34,184 bases of DNA from a virus: IMG/VR virus record IMGVR_UViG_3300031951_000670, positions 1 to 34,184 of that record. One strand, written 5' to 3'. The position numbers were made by a program, and so were the translations under genes. The notes under the pieces were generated by a model, which saw only the letters and a program-made list of their open reading frames with translations, had not been told where the DNA came from and made no database searches. Shown here piece after piece: positions 19,783 to 29,629 of this stretch. Every line of letters starts with the position of its first letter. The first letter of the stretch is position 1.

Positions 19783-22734
19783 TTAATCCTCAAGCATTAA
19801 ACGGGTTGCAAGGTCGGGTTCTTTGAGTTTCAGCTTTTCCAATGCCATTCGGTCAAAGGCAGAAGCAATCGACTGCAACGACTCCTTCTTCTGATCCTTG
19901 TCCATTGCTGCATACTCAGGGGAGTTCATCCGGCTGACCATCAAAGCGTACATGGTTGACCCCGGATCATAGCCATCCCCAGAGGCGCTTCGCTCCCCCG
20001 GCATCCTGCCAGCAACATCAATCTCCATCGCCGTTTTCAGGAGGAAATTATATTGCTCGGCGTTGAAAATAACACCACCTTTTTTCTTTTCTGGCATCTT
20101 TATGCCAGCCTGTAGCCGCTCTAGTTCCTTGCCAACTTGGCTATGTCTGGACTCGAAGGTACGCCACGGAGTAACCACGTCCCAGCCAGAGCCACTACCC
20201 TGTGGGACCACCTCGGCCCAGCGGTTAAGCTTGGGAGGCACATCCTTAGAAAAGAACGGGTTCCGTGCCTTGGCCTTCTGTAGCGCCTCGTAGAAGCCTC
20301 TTAAGGCAGGATTCAGACGGGTAGGGTCTTCGCCTGCCAGACCAGCACGAGGCATCATGGTGGACGATCCATCCGGCATGATCCAGCGTTCCATCGCAGC
20401 CGAAGCCGATGAGACTGTTGGGGCCACATTCAGGGCGGCAGAGACAGACTTCTCAGAGAAGGTTTGAATCAATCTGCCCAGCTTATCCTTCCATGTACGG
20501 TACTCAGGACCAAAGGCTTTTGAGATATCAGAGACGCCTTCGACCATCGGCAAGTCGGTCATGTACTGAGCCACACCGACAGTTGCAGCAAAGGCAAGAT
20601 TCTCTAATGTTTCGGGGTCATCTTCATGTTGAGCGAAGTAGGCAAAGTCTGCGGCGATTGCCATCAACCCTGCGTGTGGGCCTAGCTGGTTATAGCTGTA
20701 ACCAGTCCACGATCCATCCTCATTTTTGAAGTTGATCGTGTACGGCATGATGCCCATTGCTTCCAAGTTCTGTCTGGCCGCAAGATCTTCAGGACCAGCA
20801 CCAGTAATCATTACATTGTCGCCAAAGCCGCCCATCGATCCCCATGCCAGCATACCGATAGCACCATTGCCCAGCATGAACTTGGATATAGCCATGTCTG
20901 CGTCAGGACCACCAGCTTTGATAGTCTGGTAGAACTTTGGATTCAATAACTGTGTTGGGCTACGCTCAAGTGTTGCCAAGATAACATTGCTAGGCGTCTT
21001 GTAAAACGGCACAACCAGCTTGACCACTGGGTTGTTAAATGCAGGCTCCATCTTTGCCAAGAAGTCTGGCAAGTCAGACTGGAACACCATCTCTTTTGCA
21101 CCCTCACGGACATCCGTGATAATGCTTTCAGGCGGGTTCTCCATCACATCCGCATAGCGACGGGCAGCAGCTTCACGAGCAAAGGTCTTGTCCTTACCCT
21201 GCTCAATCAGATCGTCGTACAGCTTCATGCTGTCGCGCTTGGCTGCTTTGCGTAGCAGGTGGTTGGATGCTACTGACTTAAACACTTCATCTTCAGTCAC
21301 CAGCATACGCCCCGGCAAGCGGTAGTATGTTCCAAGTAAATCAACGGCACGACCACCAAGACTTTCTTCTGGGATATTAAAGTTCTGTGCAGTAATGGCC
21401 TTGCGTTGGTTCAACTCAATCTTATTTGCAACACTCAGCGGTTCACCTTTGGCAAATGCTTTACCGCCAATCAGGAACGCATCACGCATAATCTCTGGCG
21501 CATCAGACAGCGACGCGAATGCCTCGCTTGAATACACGCGATCAGTGTCGCCTGTCAGCTTGGTACGCACCTTGCCGACAACACCAGCAAATGCGGTCTC
21601 AGGTATGTCAGCCATCAAACGGATAAAGTTCGATGTGACGTTGACCATGTGTGTAACTGGGCTGCTCAAGATGGAGTTGATGTATATCTCCATCAGCGCA
21701 TCAACTGTCTTGGCACCGATACCCTTCTTCACAAACCTTGCCTGCGTGGCCGGATTGTCCAGACTCTCATACAGACGAATAGCAATGTCGATGTTCTCTT
21801 CACCACCAAACTGCTTCGAGATTCGCATAAGTTCTTCTGCACGGCCAGCAACTGCCTCCATGCGAACGCCGGTGGTCTGCGCCAACTGACTGACCGCATA
21901 CATGGTCCGGCCACTCTCACTCGCCACACCAGATACCGATGCCAGCATCTCTGCTTCAGCCGATACGACCTTCATCCACGCATCTTTGTCAGCCTTGGCA
22001 CCACTCTGCAATGCCTTCTTGCCCAGCGCACGGGCTTCGTTGTTTAGGCTAACGGTAGCGATAAAGCCAGCCACAAAGTCTTCTGCGTTGAAGACCTCGC
22101 CTTCCTTACGCTTTAAGAACTGACGCACAACATCGTCCATGCCACGGGCTTCAGCCGCAGCAACCAACGAGTCCATGTTCAACGTGCCACGACGCGCACT
22201 CTCAATTAAGTCTTTGTTGGCGTTCTTAACCGCATTCAGGTACTCAAGGCTATCCCGTGTCTCACCACTCACCTCATCGATGATGCGGACAAGGTTGATG
22301 CCCTTACCCTTCTGTGCGCCCAATGCCGTGATGAACGAAGACATACCCGCTTCGTCTTCCGGCATGATGGTGATGGTCGTGCCAGATATTCTTGGCTGTG
22401 GCTGCTCAATCAGGACACTGCGCTCTTCAGCCTCTGCGGTAGCTTTCTTGACGCGTTTGATAAAGTTAGGTGCCGTCTGCTCAACAACAGTCTCAACAGC
22501 TTCAGCAGCCTTCTTAGGCAATACCTTCTTTGCAGCCTTAGTCACCAATGTGCCAAGGCCAGCAACCGGCTCGAACTCTGGCATCTCTTCTGTCTGCAAT
22601 CCAGCCGCAGCAGCAAGGTCTTGGTCTACCAGTTCAGCATCAGCCTGCGTGACTTGCGGAACAGGGATAGACTCACCCTGAACAGACGCTGACATCTGCT
22701 CAAGATCGCCTTGGATGTTTTCTTGGATTGCCAT
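19783..22734 (-). CDS. Internal virion protein (DNA-ejection, gp16-like)
   Basis: This 983-residue protein is the largest of three consecutive internal virion proteins in the T7-like order after tail tubular protein B. It is mostly helical. A membrane-friendly region (MEIYINSILSSPVTHMVNVT, residues about 345-365) and an aliphatic part near 625-660 (FMLGNGAIGMLAWGSMGGFG) may enter the host envelope during ejection. I see no lytic transglycosylase motif, unlike T7 gp16. The N-terminus begins MAIQENIQGDLEQMSASVQG and is acidic. Confidence 0.75.
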   Translation of the reverse strand: MAIQENIQGDLEQMSASVQGESIPVPQVTQADAELVDQDLAAAAGLQTEEMPEFEPVAGLGTLVTKAAKKVLPKKAAEAVETVVEQTAPNFIKRVKKATAEAEERSVLIEQPQPRISGTTITIMPEDEAGMSSFITALGAQKGKGINLVRIIDEVSGETRDSLEYLNAVKNANKDLIESARRGTLNMDSLVAAAEARGMDDVVRQFLKRKEGEVFNAEDFVAGFIATVSLNNEARALGKKALQSGAKADKDAWMKVVSAEAEMLASVSGVASESGRTMYAVSQLAQTTGVRMEAVAGRAEELMRISKQFGGEENIDIAIRLYESLDNPATQARFVKKGIGAKTVDALMEIYINSILSSPVTHMVNVTSNFIRLMADIPETAFAGVVGKVRTKLTGDTDRVYSSEAFASLSDAPEIMRDAFLIGGKAFAKGEPLSVANKIELNQRKAITAQNFNIPEESLGGRAVDLLGTYYRLPGRMLVTEDEVFKSVASNHLLRKAAKRDSMKLYDDLIEQGKDKTFAREAAARRYADVMENPPESIITDVREGAKEMVFQSDLPDFLAKMEPAFNNPVVKLVVPFYKTPSNVILATLERSPTQLLNPKFYQTIKAGGPDADMAISKFMLGNGAIGMLAWGSMGGFGDNVMITGAGPEDLAARQNLEAMGIMPYTINFKNEDGSWTGYSYNQLGPHAGLMAIAADFAYFAQHEDDPETLENLAFAATVGVAQYMTDLPMVEGVSDISKAFGPEYRTWKDKLGRLIQTFSEKSVSAALNVAPTVSSASAAMERWIMPDGSSTMMPRAGLAGEDPTRLNPALRGFYEALQKAKARNPFFSKDVPPKLNRWAEVVPQGSGSGWDVVTPWRTFESRHSQVGKELERLQAGIKMPEKKKGGVIFNAEQYNFLLKTAMEIDVAGRMPGERSASGDGYDPGSTMYALMVSRMNSPEYAAMDKDQKKESLQSIASAFDRMALEKLKLKEPDLATRLMLED

Positions 22735-23885
22735 TATTGCTTCTCCTGCTTTGCCGCAGCTTTACGAATAAAGACGATATTCTTGTTGCCTTCTGTGACG
22801 CGCTCAAACTGCCCCTTCAGTACATTGGCAGCAAGGCTTCTAACCTTTTTCAGTTCTGCTTCATTCGCAAAGGTAATCGATTCAATGGCTCGTGGCGCAA
22901 TAACATCAGCCTTATATTCTCTACCCGTCATCGCCCCAGTCATCGGCTTTACATTTTCTTCGCCACTAACCGAATTAGGACGGAACGTAACCTTTACACC
23001 CTTGTTTGCGCCTTGTCCAATTGCCAAGTCTGGATTGTCTGTCACGAACGCAGGTGAGTAAGCAAACTGGCTGTCATTACGCAAGAAGTCTGTCAGATTA
23101 TCCACGTTCATTTCACGATGCAAAGGAACATCAGGGGCGACTACTTTCGGCTTAATGCTTGCTGGGCCAACTGGGAACCGCTGAATAGAATCAACTCGTG
23201 GCATTGGATCAGTTACATGCTTGGCAACAGACTCAGGTGCAACGGCCATTGTCGCCCCAGTCTTACGAAGATAGTCTTGAGCCATCTTGTCAACGGTCGG
23301 GCCAAGTGACTCGGCAATCTTCGGTCCAGCTTTCTTGGCAAGCTTGACTGCGCCAGTTACTGCCGGTGCTGCATTGATTAGTTCAACGGATTCCATTGTC
23401 GGGCGCAGCGTCTGGCCGCTACCTGTTACCGGTGGCATCCCTTCAGCAATGTTGACCAGTACCTTGCCCAAGTCACCAACTGTCAAGTCCTTCAGTGTCA
23501 GCGTACCGATACCCGGGAAGCCCAGCACATCAAAGTCAATCTTCTCGGCACCCGACTGGATCAATTCACCCACTTTCTTTAGCGCACCCATAGCGCCAGC
23601 AGGTTCGAACTTACTTGTCGCATAGCCCAGATCAAGCTGGCCTTGGTTTGGCTGGGCTACTGGTTTCTTCTTTGCAGGCTTTGCAGCCGTGACAGGCTCT
23701 GGTTTACCTGTCACAACGACTTCAGGTAATGACGGCGTTGGCGCAGCAGCAGGTGCTTCCTCTGCTACAGCTTGTTCTTCGGGCAAGTAGTAACGCATGA
23801 CGCCATCGGCATCCAACCGCATATCAAGCGGCTGGTCGCCAGACTTCATCATCTTTGCCTTCATGTACTCCTGATCGAAGTCCAT
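22734..23885 (-). CDS. Internal virion protein with possible ART-like C-terminal domain
   Basis: This is a 383-residue protein between two large internal virion genes, sharing one base with each. Residues 30-80 are Pro/Ala-rich (VAEEAPAAAPTPSLPEVVVT). Residues 254-345 form a separate globular domain: LHREMNVDNL, then YSPAFVTDNPDLAIGQGANK, then GREYKADVIAPRAIESI. The R257, S278 and E323 order loosely resembles R-S-E ADP-ribosyltransferases. No confident family assignment. Position suggests packaging into the head and ejection with the DNA. Confidence 0.65.
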   Translation of the reverse strand: MDFDQEYMKAKMMKSGDQPLDMRLDADGVMRYYLPEEQAVAEEAPAAAPTPSLPEVVVTGKPEPVTAAKPAKKKPVAQPNQGQLDLGYATSKFEPAGAMGALKKVGELIQSGAEKIDFDVLGFPGIGTLTLKDLTVGDLGKVLVNIAEGMPPVTGSGQTLRPTMESVELINAAPAVTGAVKLAKKAGPKIAESLGPTVDKMAQDYLRKTGATMAVAPESVAKHVTDPMPRVDSIQRFPVGPASIKPKVVAPDVPLHREMNVDNLTDFLRNDSQFAYSPAFVTDNPDLAIGQGANKGVKVTFRPNSVSGEENVKPMTGAMTGREYKADVIAPRAIESITFANEAELKKVRSLAANVLKGQFERVTEGNKNIVFIRKAAAKQEKQ

Positions 23886-26062
23886 TATTGACCCTTCTGC
23901 AACGTATCAAGATCGTTGATATAAATCTGCAAATCCTTTGGCGTCAGCTTCGTATTGATGTCGCTCTTCTGCCCAGCGATACTTAACTGAATCTGCTTGC
24001 GGACATCAGCGTCTGTGTATTTCTTGTCTTTAGCCAAGTACGTTCTGGTAAACGAATCAACACGGCTACGCGCACCATCGATTACGCGCTTCTGCTTATC
24101 AGCAACTGCGCCTGCCAACAGCTTGTCCATCTCTTCAGTGGCATTCCAAGGCTTGTAGTCTTTCGTGCCAATCGTCTTACGATGCGTCAAGAATCGATTG
24201 TTAAATTCTGTCTCAACCGCAATGTAAGAATTCTGCGCCTCAATGTCTGCCGCTGTCTTATTGACTGCCGCCGCAATGTCCTTGGTGTACTTTAATTTGC
24301 CACGCGCCTTGTCCAACGCAATACCATTCTCTTGATTACTGACTGTCAGCGCATACGCAAAGTATTGCTCTTGGGAATTTAGCGTCAGTGAACCGGCAGA
24401 CTTCAGTACCATGTCGGTAGTCAACTCACCTCTGGCTCTGGCGAGTTGCAGGCTGCGAACTATATTCGGATCGTCTTGGGTTCGGGAAGCACTAAAACCC
24501 TTGGTGATTTGATCCCACTTAACAGCGTCAATGGTTTTAAGTGTAGCCAAGGCATCTCTAACTTCTTTAGAACCTCTTGGCTTTTCAAATATCACCTGCA
24601 CAAGTTCGTTGGCGCGGTCCTTTTTAATGTCTTCTCTACGGCGATCTTCGCTGGCACGGAGTTCATTACGCGCCTGAATCTCTTTGCCCATGTGCAAGCG
24701 TAATTCATTACGCAAGTCCATGTCCGCTGTTGTCATCATGTAATTAATTGCAGGGGCATCCTTCACCGGAACGCCAGCCATTATCTGCGTAATCTGTTCT
24801 TCAGTTGGATTGGACTGAATAAAGTCAGTTAAGAATGACTTCCCAACTGTAGCGATAGCAGCACGGGCATTCTTGTAGATGTCTGGCGAGTTAGTCGCCT
24901 TTGCTGTCGCGGCAGACTCTTTAAGCTTGTTGGAAATAAAGTCAGAGATTGATAGTTCATCAACGCCAATCGTACCGACATTCAAACCGATCAGCTTGTT
25001 CTTCAGACTTTCTGCAAACTCTACCGTAGCAGCGGAGCCAGTCAATTCAGCAATCTTGGAACTCTTAATCAGCACGTTATAGCGTGAATCAAAGGCAGCA
25101 TTAAACGACTCGCGGACAGCTTTCTTTTCGTCATCCGTTAAGTAGTCCCACTCTGCTTGGTAATTCATTCGCTGCGGCTTACCAGCAACATTGATTTCGA
25201 CATCAAACTTACCGCTTTGTAATGCCTGCTGAACTACCGGTGGATTGTCCAGTGACGCAGGCGCATTGACTGCATCTTTTAATCTGCCGGCAACAGCCTC
25301 ACGGAATGACTTAATTGCAGGTTTGTAGAACGTGTCCACATCACCATGCTTGGCAGCAAACATCTTTGGCGCCTCCAAGATGGTCTTCTCAATTTGTTTA
25401 AAGTCAACTGGGATGCCAGCCTGAACTGCCTTATCAACTTGATTGCCAATCATCGACGGCATATTGCTGACATACTGATTCATTGAAATGGTGTCGAATG
25501 TTTTGACACGCTTGGCTGTTACATCGGCTGCTTTCTCATAAACACTTGAACCACGCATTGCCACGTTGGCTTTAAACTTCAAACCAACTTCAGGGTCCAT
25601 CGCAGCAACAACCGGCGTAGCACCGTCAATTGCATTCTTTACATCAGCAATTGCTGCCTCTTCTGTAACCTCACCAACCTCAAGCTTTTTCTTTAGGTCA
25701 TCAAACTTGTTCTCAAGCGAAACCTGCAACTCAGAACTCAGGTTGGCAGCCTGCGCGGCCATGAACACATCTTTGAAGATGCGACCTTGACCGGAGAAAT
25801 ATTGCTCTAGCTTCTTGCTATCTGCACGAATGACATCCCATTGTGCTGCGGTAACTGGGCGATCAACAGCAAACTGCGCTGCCTTCTTACGAACATCTAA
25901 CTCTTGGTCCTTGGCAACCATTGCAGCCATGCGGTCTAACGCATCGCCGATATTCGATGCACCACGCGCACTGACGGCCAAGTCCTCAAAACGCAAGGTC
26001 GGCACATCAGCCAACAACGCTCGTTGTGCGCCAGCAGATTGAACTTTAGGTAACTCAGCCAT
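23885..26062 (-). CDS. Internal virion protein (gp15-like, helical)
   Basis: This 725-residue, strongly helical and charged protein starts MAELPKVQSAGAQRALLADV. Long Lys/Glu/Ala helices run throughout, for example SLENKFDDLKKKLEVGEVTE. No enzyme motif is visible. Size, composition and its place between the gp14-like protein and the other internal proteins fit the T7 gp15 slot, which forms part of the ejection tunnel. Assignment is by gene order, not sequence match. Confidence 0.75.
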   Translation of the reverse strand: MAELPKVQSAGAQRALLADVPTLRFEDLAVSARGASNIGDALDRMAAMVAKDQELDVRKKAAQFAVDRPVTAAQWDVIRADSKKLEQYFSGQGRIFKDVFMAAQAANLSSELQVSLENKFDDLKKKLEVGEVTEEAAIADVKNAIDGATPVVAAMDPEVGLKFKANVAMRGSSVYEKAADVTAKRVKTFDTISMNQYVSNMPSMIGNQVDKAVQAGIPVDFKQIEKTILEAPKMFAAKHGDVDTFYKPAIKSFREAVAGRLKDAVNAPASLDNPPVVQQALQSGKFDVEINVAGKPQRMNYQAEWDYLTDDEKKAVRESFNAAFDSRYNVLIKSSKIAELTGSAATVEFAESLKNKLIGLNVGTIGVDELSISDFISNKLKESAATAKATNSPDIYKNARAAIATVGKSFLTDFIQSNPTEEQITQIMAGVPVKDAPAINYMMTTADMDLRNELRLHMGKEIQARNELRASEDRRREDIKKDRANELVQVIFEKPRGSKEVRDALATLKTIDAVKWDQITKGFSASRTQDDPNIVRSLQLARARGELTTDMVLKSAGSLTLNSQEQYFAYALTVSNQENGIALDKARGKLKYTKDIAAAVNKTAADIEAQNSYIAVETEFNNRFLTHRKTIGTKDYKPWNATEEMDKLLAGAVADKQKRVIDGARSRVDSFTRTYLAKDKKYTDADVRKQIQLSIAGQKSDINTKLTPKDLQIYINDLDTLQKGQ

Positions 26063-26082
26063 TTCTATGCCTTGTCAGATTG

Positions 26083-26673
26083 TTATGGGCTTGGCATACC
26101 ATATGCCGGAACTGGTGATGCACCGGGGTAATTCAGCGGATTTACCCCTGTTGTTGTTGTGGCCCCGACTGATCCACGGCTTGCTACGCTGGGCGTTGCC
26201 AAGTCTTGACCTGTCTTGAAACCCATAAACGCAGAGATACCCGCATCCAAAAGACCTTGGGTAAATGCCGTCTTGCCAGCTTGACGATAAATTTCACCCT
26301 GCGCTTCACCAGCCAGTTGCGCTTCCAGACCCATATTGACGGCCTGAATCGCGTTCTCACGGGTAATGTCAAAGTCACGACCCGATAAGATACCCTGCTG
26401 GAACACAACCTCTGCTGCCGATCCTTCACCACCGCGAACACCACCAGCCGCCGCACGAGCATTAACTGCTGCCATATACTTACGATAGTTCTTCAGGACA
26501 TCCAGCGCCTGATTGTTGTAGTTCAACGCAGCGATACGGCCCTTTAATGCCTCACGCGCACCTTGCAAGCGAGATTGCTCGGCCTGCAAGTTGTACATCT
26601 TCTGCGTTTGAATGCCACCGTATATCTTCGATCCGGCAGCTACAGCAGCAAGTGCATAAGGTAAAAATTGCAT
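26083..26673 (-). CDS. Internal virion protein (gp14-like)
   Basis: This is a 196-residue protein directly after tail tubular protein B. It has an N-terminal hydrophobic helix (QFLPYALAAVAAGSKIYGG), a helical core (RLQGAREALKGRIAALNYNN) and the recurrent segment VNARAAAGGVRGGEGSAAEV known from podoviral gp14-type proteins. In T7 this protein inserts in the outer membrane at ejection. The start shares a base with the preceding stop (TAATG). Confidence 0.85.
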   Translation of the reverse strand: MQFLPYALAAVAAGSKIYGGIQTQKMYNLQAEQSRLQGAREALKGRIAALNYNNQALDVLKNYRKYMAAVNARAAAGGVRGGEGSAAEVVFQQGILSGRDFDITRENAIQAVNMGLEAQLAGEAQGEIYRQAGKTAFTQGLLDAGISAFMGFKTGQDLATPSVASRGSVGATTTTGVNPLNYPGASPVPAYGMPSP

Positions 26674-28649
26674 TATGTCCCCGCGTAAGTCGATACTTTA
26701 TATTCGAGACCCAGCAATGTCATCTTTAGTGGAAGTGTTTGTTTGACATCAACATACGCCTCTTTGCTGTAGCCCAAGATGCCTTCGAGTTCTTTTAGCC
26801 CGGTATAGGTCGGTTCAGGTTGGTCAAGAATGTCCTCACCGAACTTCTTAAACGTCACCAGTTTGTCGTTAATGACAAAGTGCTGGGTCTCATACACCAT
26901 TGCATTAACTTCAACGATGCGCTTTTTAAACGATGTGCGTACCCCAGCTGTTGTTTTTACTTCAACTGGCATTGTCTTGACTTGTGTATTAAATGGCAAC
27001 CCGACTTCATACGATGCTGCCGCAGGACGTTCAAACGTCACTGAACCACTAGCAACGACTTCGTTCTCTAAGACAACCCCGTCGGCCAAAACATTAACAG
27101 TTTTGCCATTAAGCGGCAGGCCTGTAGCACTACTAGCAGCGCCACCAGTTTTATTACAGTCGGTATAAGTCCCGTCTGTAAATAACTCCACAAAGTATCG
27201 ATCAGACCCACCAACCACCCGTTTCACAAGTACATAAATGTCTGACACATCGACGCCGACTTCTTCAAATGTTCCATCTGTCGTAAACTCAGACGCAGCC
27301 ACAATTTGTTGAGAGCGCAGCACGGTGTAGACCGCCATTGTGCCATCAGAAACATTTGGCACCAACAGCAAATCACCTTCGTCTGTCGATGTTGCCTTAC
27401 GCAAAGCCAGACGCTTTGGGTTCTTCATCAGGTGCGATGAAAGTAGCGACACCCGCTGCGTCGTATATGTGGCTTCAACATCGGTATAGATGAATTCGTT
27501 GAGCGATTTGCCTTGGCGTTGCAAGTAGATCGTCCCACCGTCAAGCTGCTGAACACGAGCGCCTTCTTTCGCACCATTCTTACTTGCCGCTTTGACAAAG
27601 AAGTTGGTCGGAGTAATTGGGTCTAGGCCCGACTGCGGAACATAGAACTCAGCCCCAGTAGTAAACACTTGCAGATCACGAGCAGAAATAATATCAACGA
27701 TTGTATTAAGCTGATTCGTGTCGAGAGTGGCTTCAAGCGCATCGTCTTCATATCCGCTGTCAGGTCTGAAATCAAAGAACAAACCTACTTTGCTGCCCCA
27801 GACCGTCGAGACACGCGACTTGGAACCGCCAAAGAAGAGCCTTCCTTCGTGGAACGTGACTGAGCGAGGCCACCCACGACTGGCGGACCAAACAGCCTCA
27901 TAACCCCCTTCGACTTCCCATGATCCACTTGCGATGGCATTGGTGTCAAAGAACGGGATTTCAGTGATTCCGCGAACCACCGTGCCAGAATCATAAGCCG
28001 TTATCCTTAGTCGCCCTTGTGGCGTTGCGTTGATGTACTGACCTACGCTACCCGCAGTAAAGACTGACGCCGATGCTGTTAGCTTTACCGTGCCAGATGT
28101 TTTATCCGGTGTCAGTGTCGCAGCAGGATTGGTAAACGTCTGCGTAAATGCGTAAAACGGAATTGAATCAAAAGTTATAGTGGAAATTGTCCACGACGCA
28201 TCTGTGCCGCCTCGGACCAGCTTAATAGGGTTAACGTCTGGATGCACGATAATCATCGTGTCAGCCGATTGGGTATAGCAAATTGTGTTTAAACGGGAAC
28301 CTGTTAGACCAACACTGCTAGTGTTTAGATAAGCATTACCAGAGCCATTGATGTTCGTAATCAAGGAACCGTCTTTAAAGACAGCCATTTGGTTATTGGT
28401 AAACACCAACATATAACTGTCAGCCACTGAGAACTCAAACGGAACCAGTCGTGCGCCTGATGAGGCATTAGCGATCTCAGCAATATACTTTGAGCCGGAA
28501 CGACGCTTCACACCACCTTGCGGCTGAACGATTACATTCGTCAACTTAGAGCAGGCATTCTCGTATTGTTTTAAATCAATACGCGCCCTTAACAACGGAT
28601 CAATCTCGCCCGAAGTAAAGTTCGTCTGAATGTTGATGAAGCGAGTCAT
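26673..28649 (-). CDS. Tail tubular protein B (gp12-like nozzle)
   Basis: This 658-residue protein starts MTRFINIQTNFTSGEIDPLL, then RARIDLKQYENACSKLTNV and QPQGGVKRRSGSKYIAEI, which is the familiar beginning of the T7 gp12 family. It forms the hexameric tail nozzle below the gp11 ring. The gene follows the gp11-like gene with a one-base overlap, as usual. Full length for the family. Confidence 0.93.
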   Translation of the reverse strand: MTRFINIQTNFTSGEIDPLLRARIDLKQYENACSKLTNVIVQPQGGVKRRSGSKYIAEIANASSGARLVPFEFSVADSYMLVFTNNQMAVFKDGSLITNINGSGNAYLNTSSVGLTGSRLNTICYTQSADTMIIVHPDVNPIKLVRGGTDASWTISTITFDSIPFYAFTQTFTNPAATLTPDKTSGTVKLTASASVFTAGSVGQYINATPQGRLRITAYDSGTVVRGITEIPFFDTNAIASGSWEVEGGYEAVWSASRGWPRSVTFHEGRLFFGGSKSRVSTVWGSKVGLFFDFRPDSGYEDDALEATLDTNQLNTIVDIISARDLQVFTTGAEFYVPQSGLDPITPTNFFVKAASKNGAKEGARVQQLDGGTIYLQRQGKSLNEFIYTDVEATYTTQRVSLLSSHLMKNPKRLALRKATSTDEGDLLLVPNVSDGTMAVYTVLRSQQIVAASEFTTDGTFEEVGVDVSDIYVLVKRVVGGSDRYFVELFTDGTYTDCNKTGGAASSATGLPLNGKTVNVLADGVVLENEVVASGSVTFERPAAASYEVGLPFNTQVKTMPVEVKTTAGVRTSFKKRIVEVNAMVYETQHFVINDKLVTFKKFGEDILDQPEPTYTGLKELEGILGYSKEAYVDVKQTLPLKMTLLGLEYKVSTYAGT

Positions 28650-29263
28650 CAGTACCTCACAGCAATCAAGCTAAAATCTTCAATTGCTTGTGGCGTCTGA
28701 CCTTGCCCATCAATATTGGCAGCAATACGGAAATACCCACCACGCCCATTGTCTGATGGAGCGCCAACGGCTACGCTTTGCCAGTATTGTGCTTTTGTTG
28801 CTTGATCAGTCAATGGTTCTGCCAAGTGCCATGCCATCATGTACTTCAGCAGCTGAACAAAGTACACCGGCATTTTGTTCTCAGGCACCGAAAATTGATA
28901 GTCAACCACTATCGTTGGTGAGTTAGTTAATAGCTTATCTTCATAGATTTCCCACTCTTGGAATGGCCTAGCGCCGACAGCGGTGCTGGTAAACACAGCG
29001 CGTGGTGGGCCAATGCGGTCAGCAGGAAGTTGGTATTCGTATTTCCACTCGTTAATAGGCGTGTTGATTGTTTGTGCCAGCGAGACTTTCTTGAACGAAA
29101 ACGCCCAAGGATACTGCTGGATCAACGCATCACGAATGTTGGGATACAGCCGGTCGCAGATGTTGGCTGAATCAGTGCCTTCGCTAAAGGATGAGATCGG
29201 CTTTTCGCCAAGAATCAACAGAGCGTCAGAGCAAATACGCAAAGAGGAATCGCCAGCAGCCAT
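28649..29263 (-). CDS. Tail tubular protein A (gp11-like adaptor)
   Basis: This 204-residue protein has the gp11-family segments ICSDALLILGEKPISSF, then YPNIRDALIQQYPWAFSFKK and WKYEYQLPADRIGPPRAVF. It forms the ring joining the portal to the nozzle. GAAGGA precedes the ATG at 29263. Normal length for the family. Confidence 0.92.
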   Translation of the reverse strand: MAAGDSSLRICSDALLILGEKPISSFSEGTDSANICDRLYPNIRDALIQQYPWAFSFKKVSLAQTINTPINEWKYEYQLPADRIGPPRAVFTSTAVGARPFQEWEIYEDKLLTNSPTIVVDYQFSVPENKMPVYFVQLLKYMMAWHLAEPLTDQATKAQYWQSVAVGAPSDNGRGGYFRIAANIDGQGQTPQAIEDFSLIAVRY

Positions 29264-29284
29264 TACAAATCCTTCATGTAAGAA

Positions 29285-29316
29285 GGGGCTGACCTCCCAA
29301 GTGAGAAGCCAGCCCC
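29285..29316 (-). terminator. Hairpin between decoration-like and tail genes (weak terminator)
   Basis: GGGGCTG (29285-29291) and CAGCCCC (29310-29316) form a seven-pair stem around an 18-base loop. On the minus strand it is followed by TTCTT, not a full T-run. It may partly reduce transcription from capsid to tail genes. Confidence 0.45.
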
Positions 29317-29335
29317 GGAACTACTTCGAACCGAA

Positions 29336-29617
29336 TTAGTCTGAGTCGGTTGCAGTGACTGTCAGACCATCAGTTACGTCTACCACGGTGCCGGAGTTGG
29401 CGTTTACCCAGACGATTGACATCGCCGGAGTACCACCCGTGCTGGTGTGGCAGAAGATGATGTCGCCGACTTTGAGCAACGAAGCTACGCTATTGAAATA
29501 GCCAGCAGTGTTGACATCGCCGATTGCATCGGTGGTGGTGTATGTCCACATCTGTGGGGCGTTACCAGCTTTAGACTGAGCGCCAGCAGAGTTAAGACCA
29601 GTTGAACTAAATGCCAT
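29336..29617 (-). CDS. Small head protein (probable decoration/stabilisation protein)
   Basis: This 93-residue, beta-rich protein starts MAFSSTGLNSAGAQSKAGNA, then MWTYTTTDAIGDVNTAGYFN and SVASLLKVGDII. Proteins of this build follow the capsid gene in many phages and are found in virions as far as I recall. A head decoration role is therefore likely. AAGGAG precedes the ATG; the gene starts 12 bases after the capsid stop, so the two are probably made in similar amounts. Confidence 0.75.
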   Translation of the reverse strand: MAFSSTGLNSAGAQSKAGNAPQMWTYTTTDAIGDVNTAGYFNSVASLLKVGDIIFCHTSTGGTPAMSIVWVNANSGTVVDVTDGLTVTATDSD

Positions 29618-29629
29618 GATTATTCTCCT

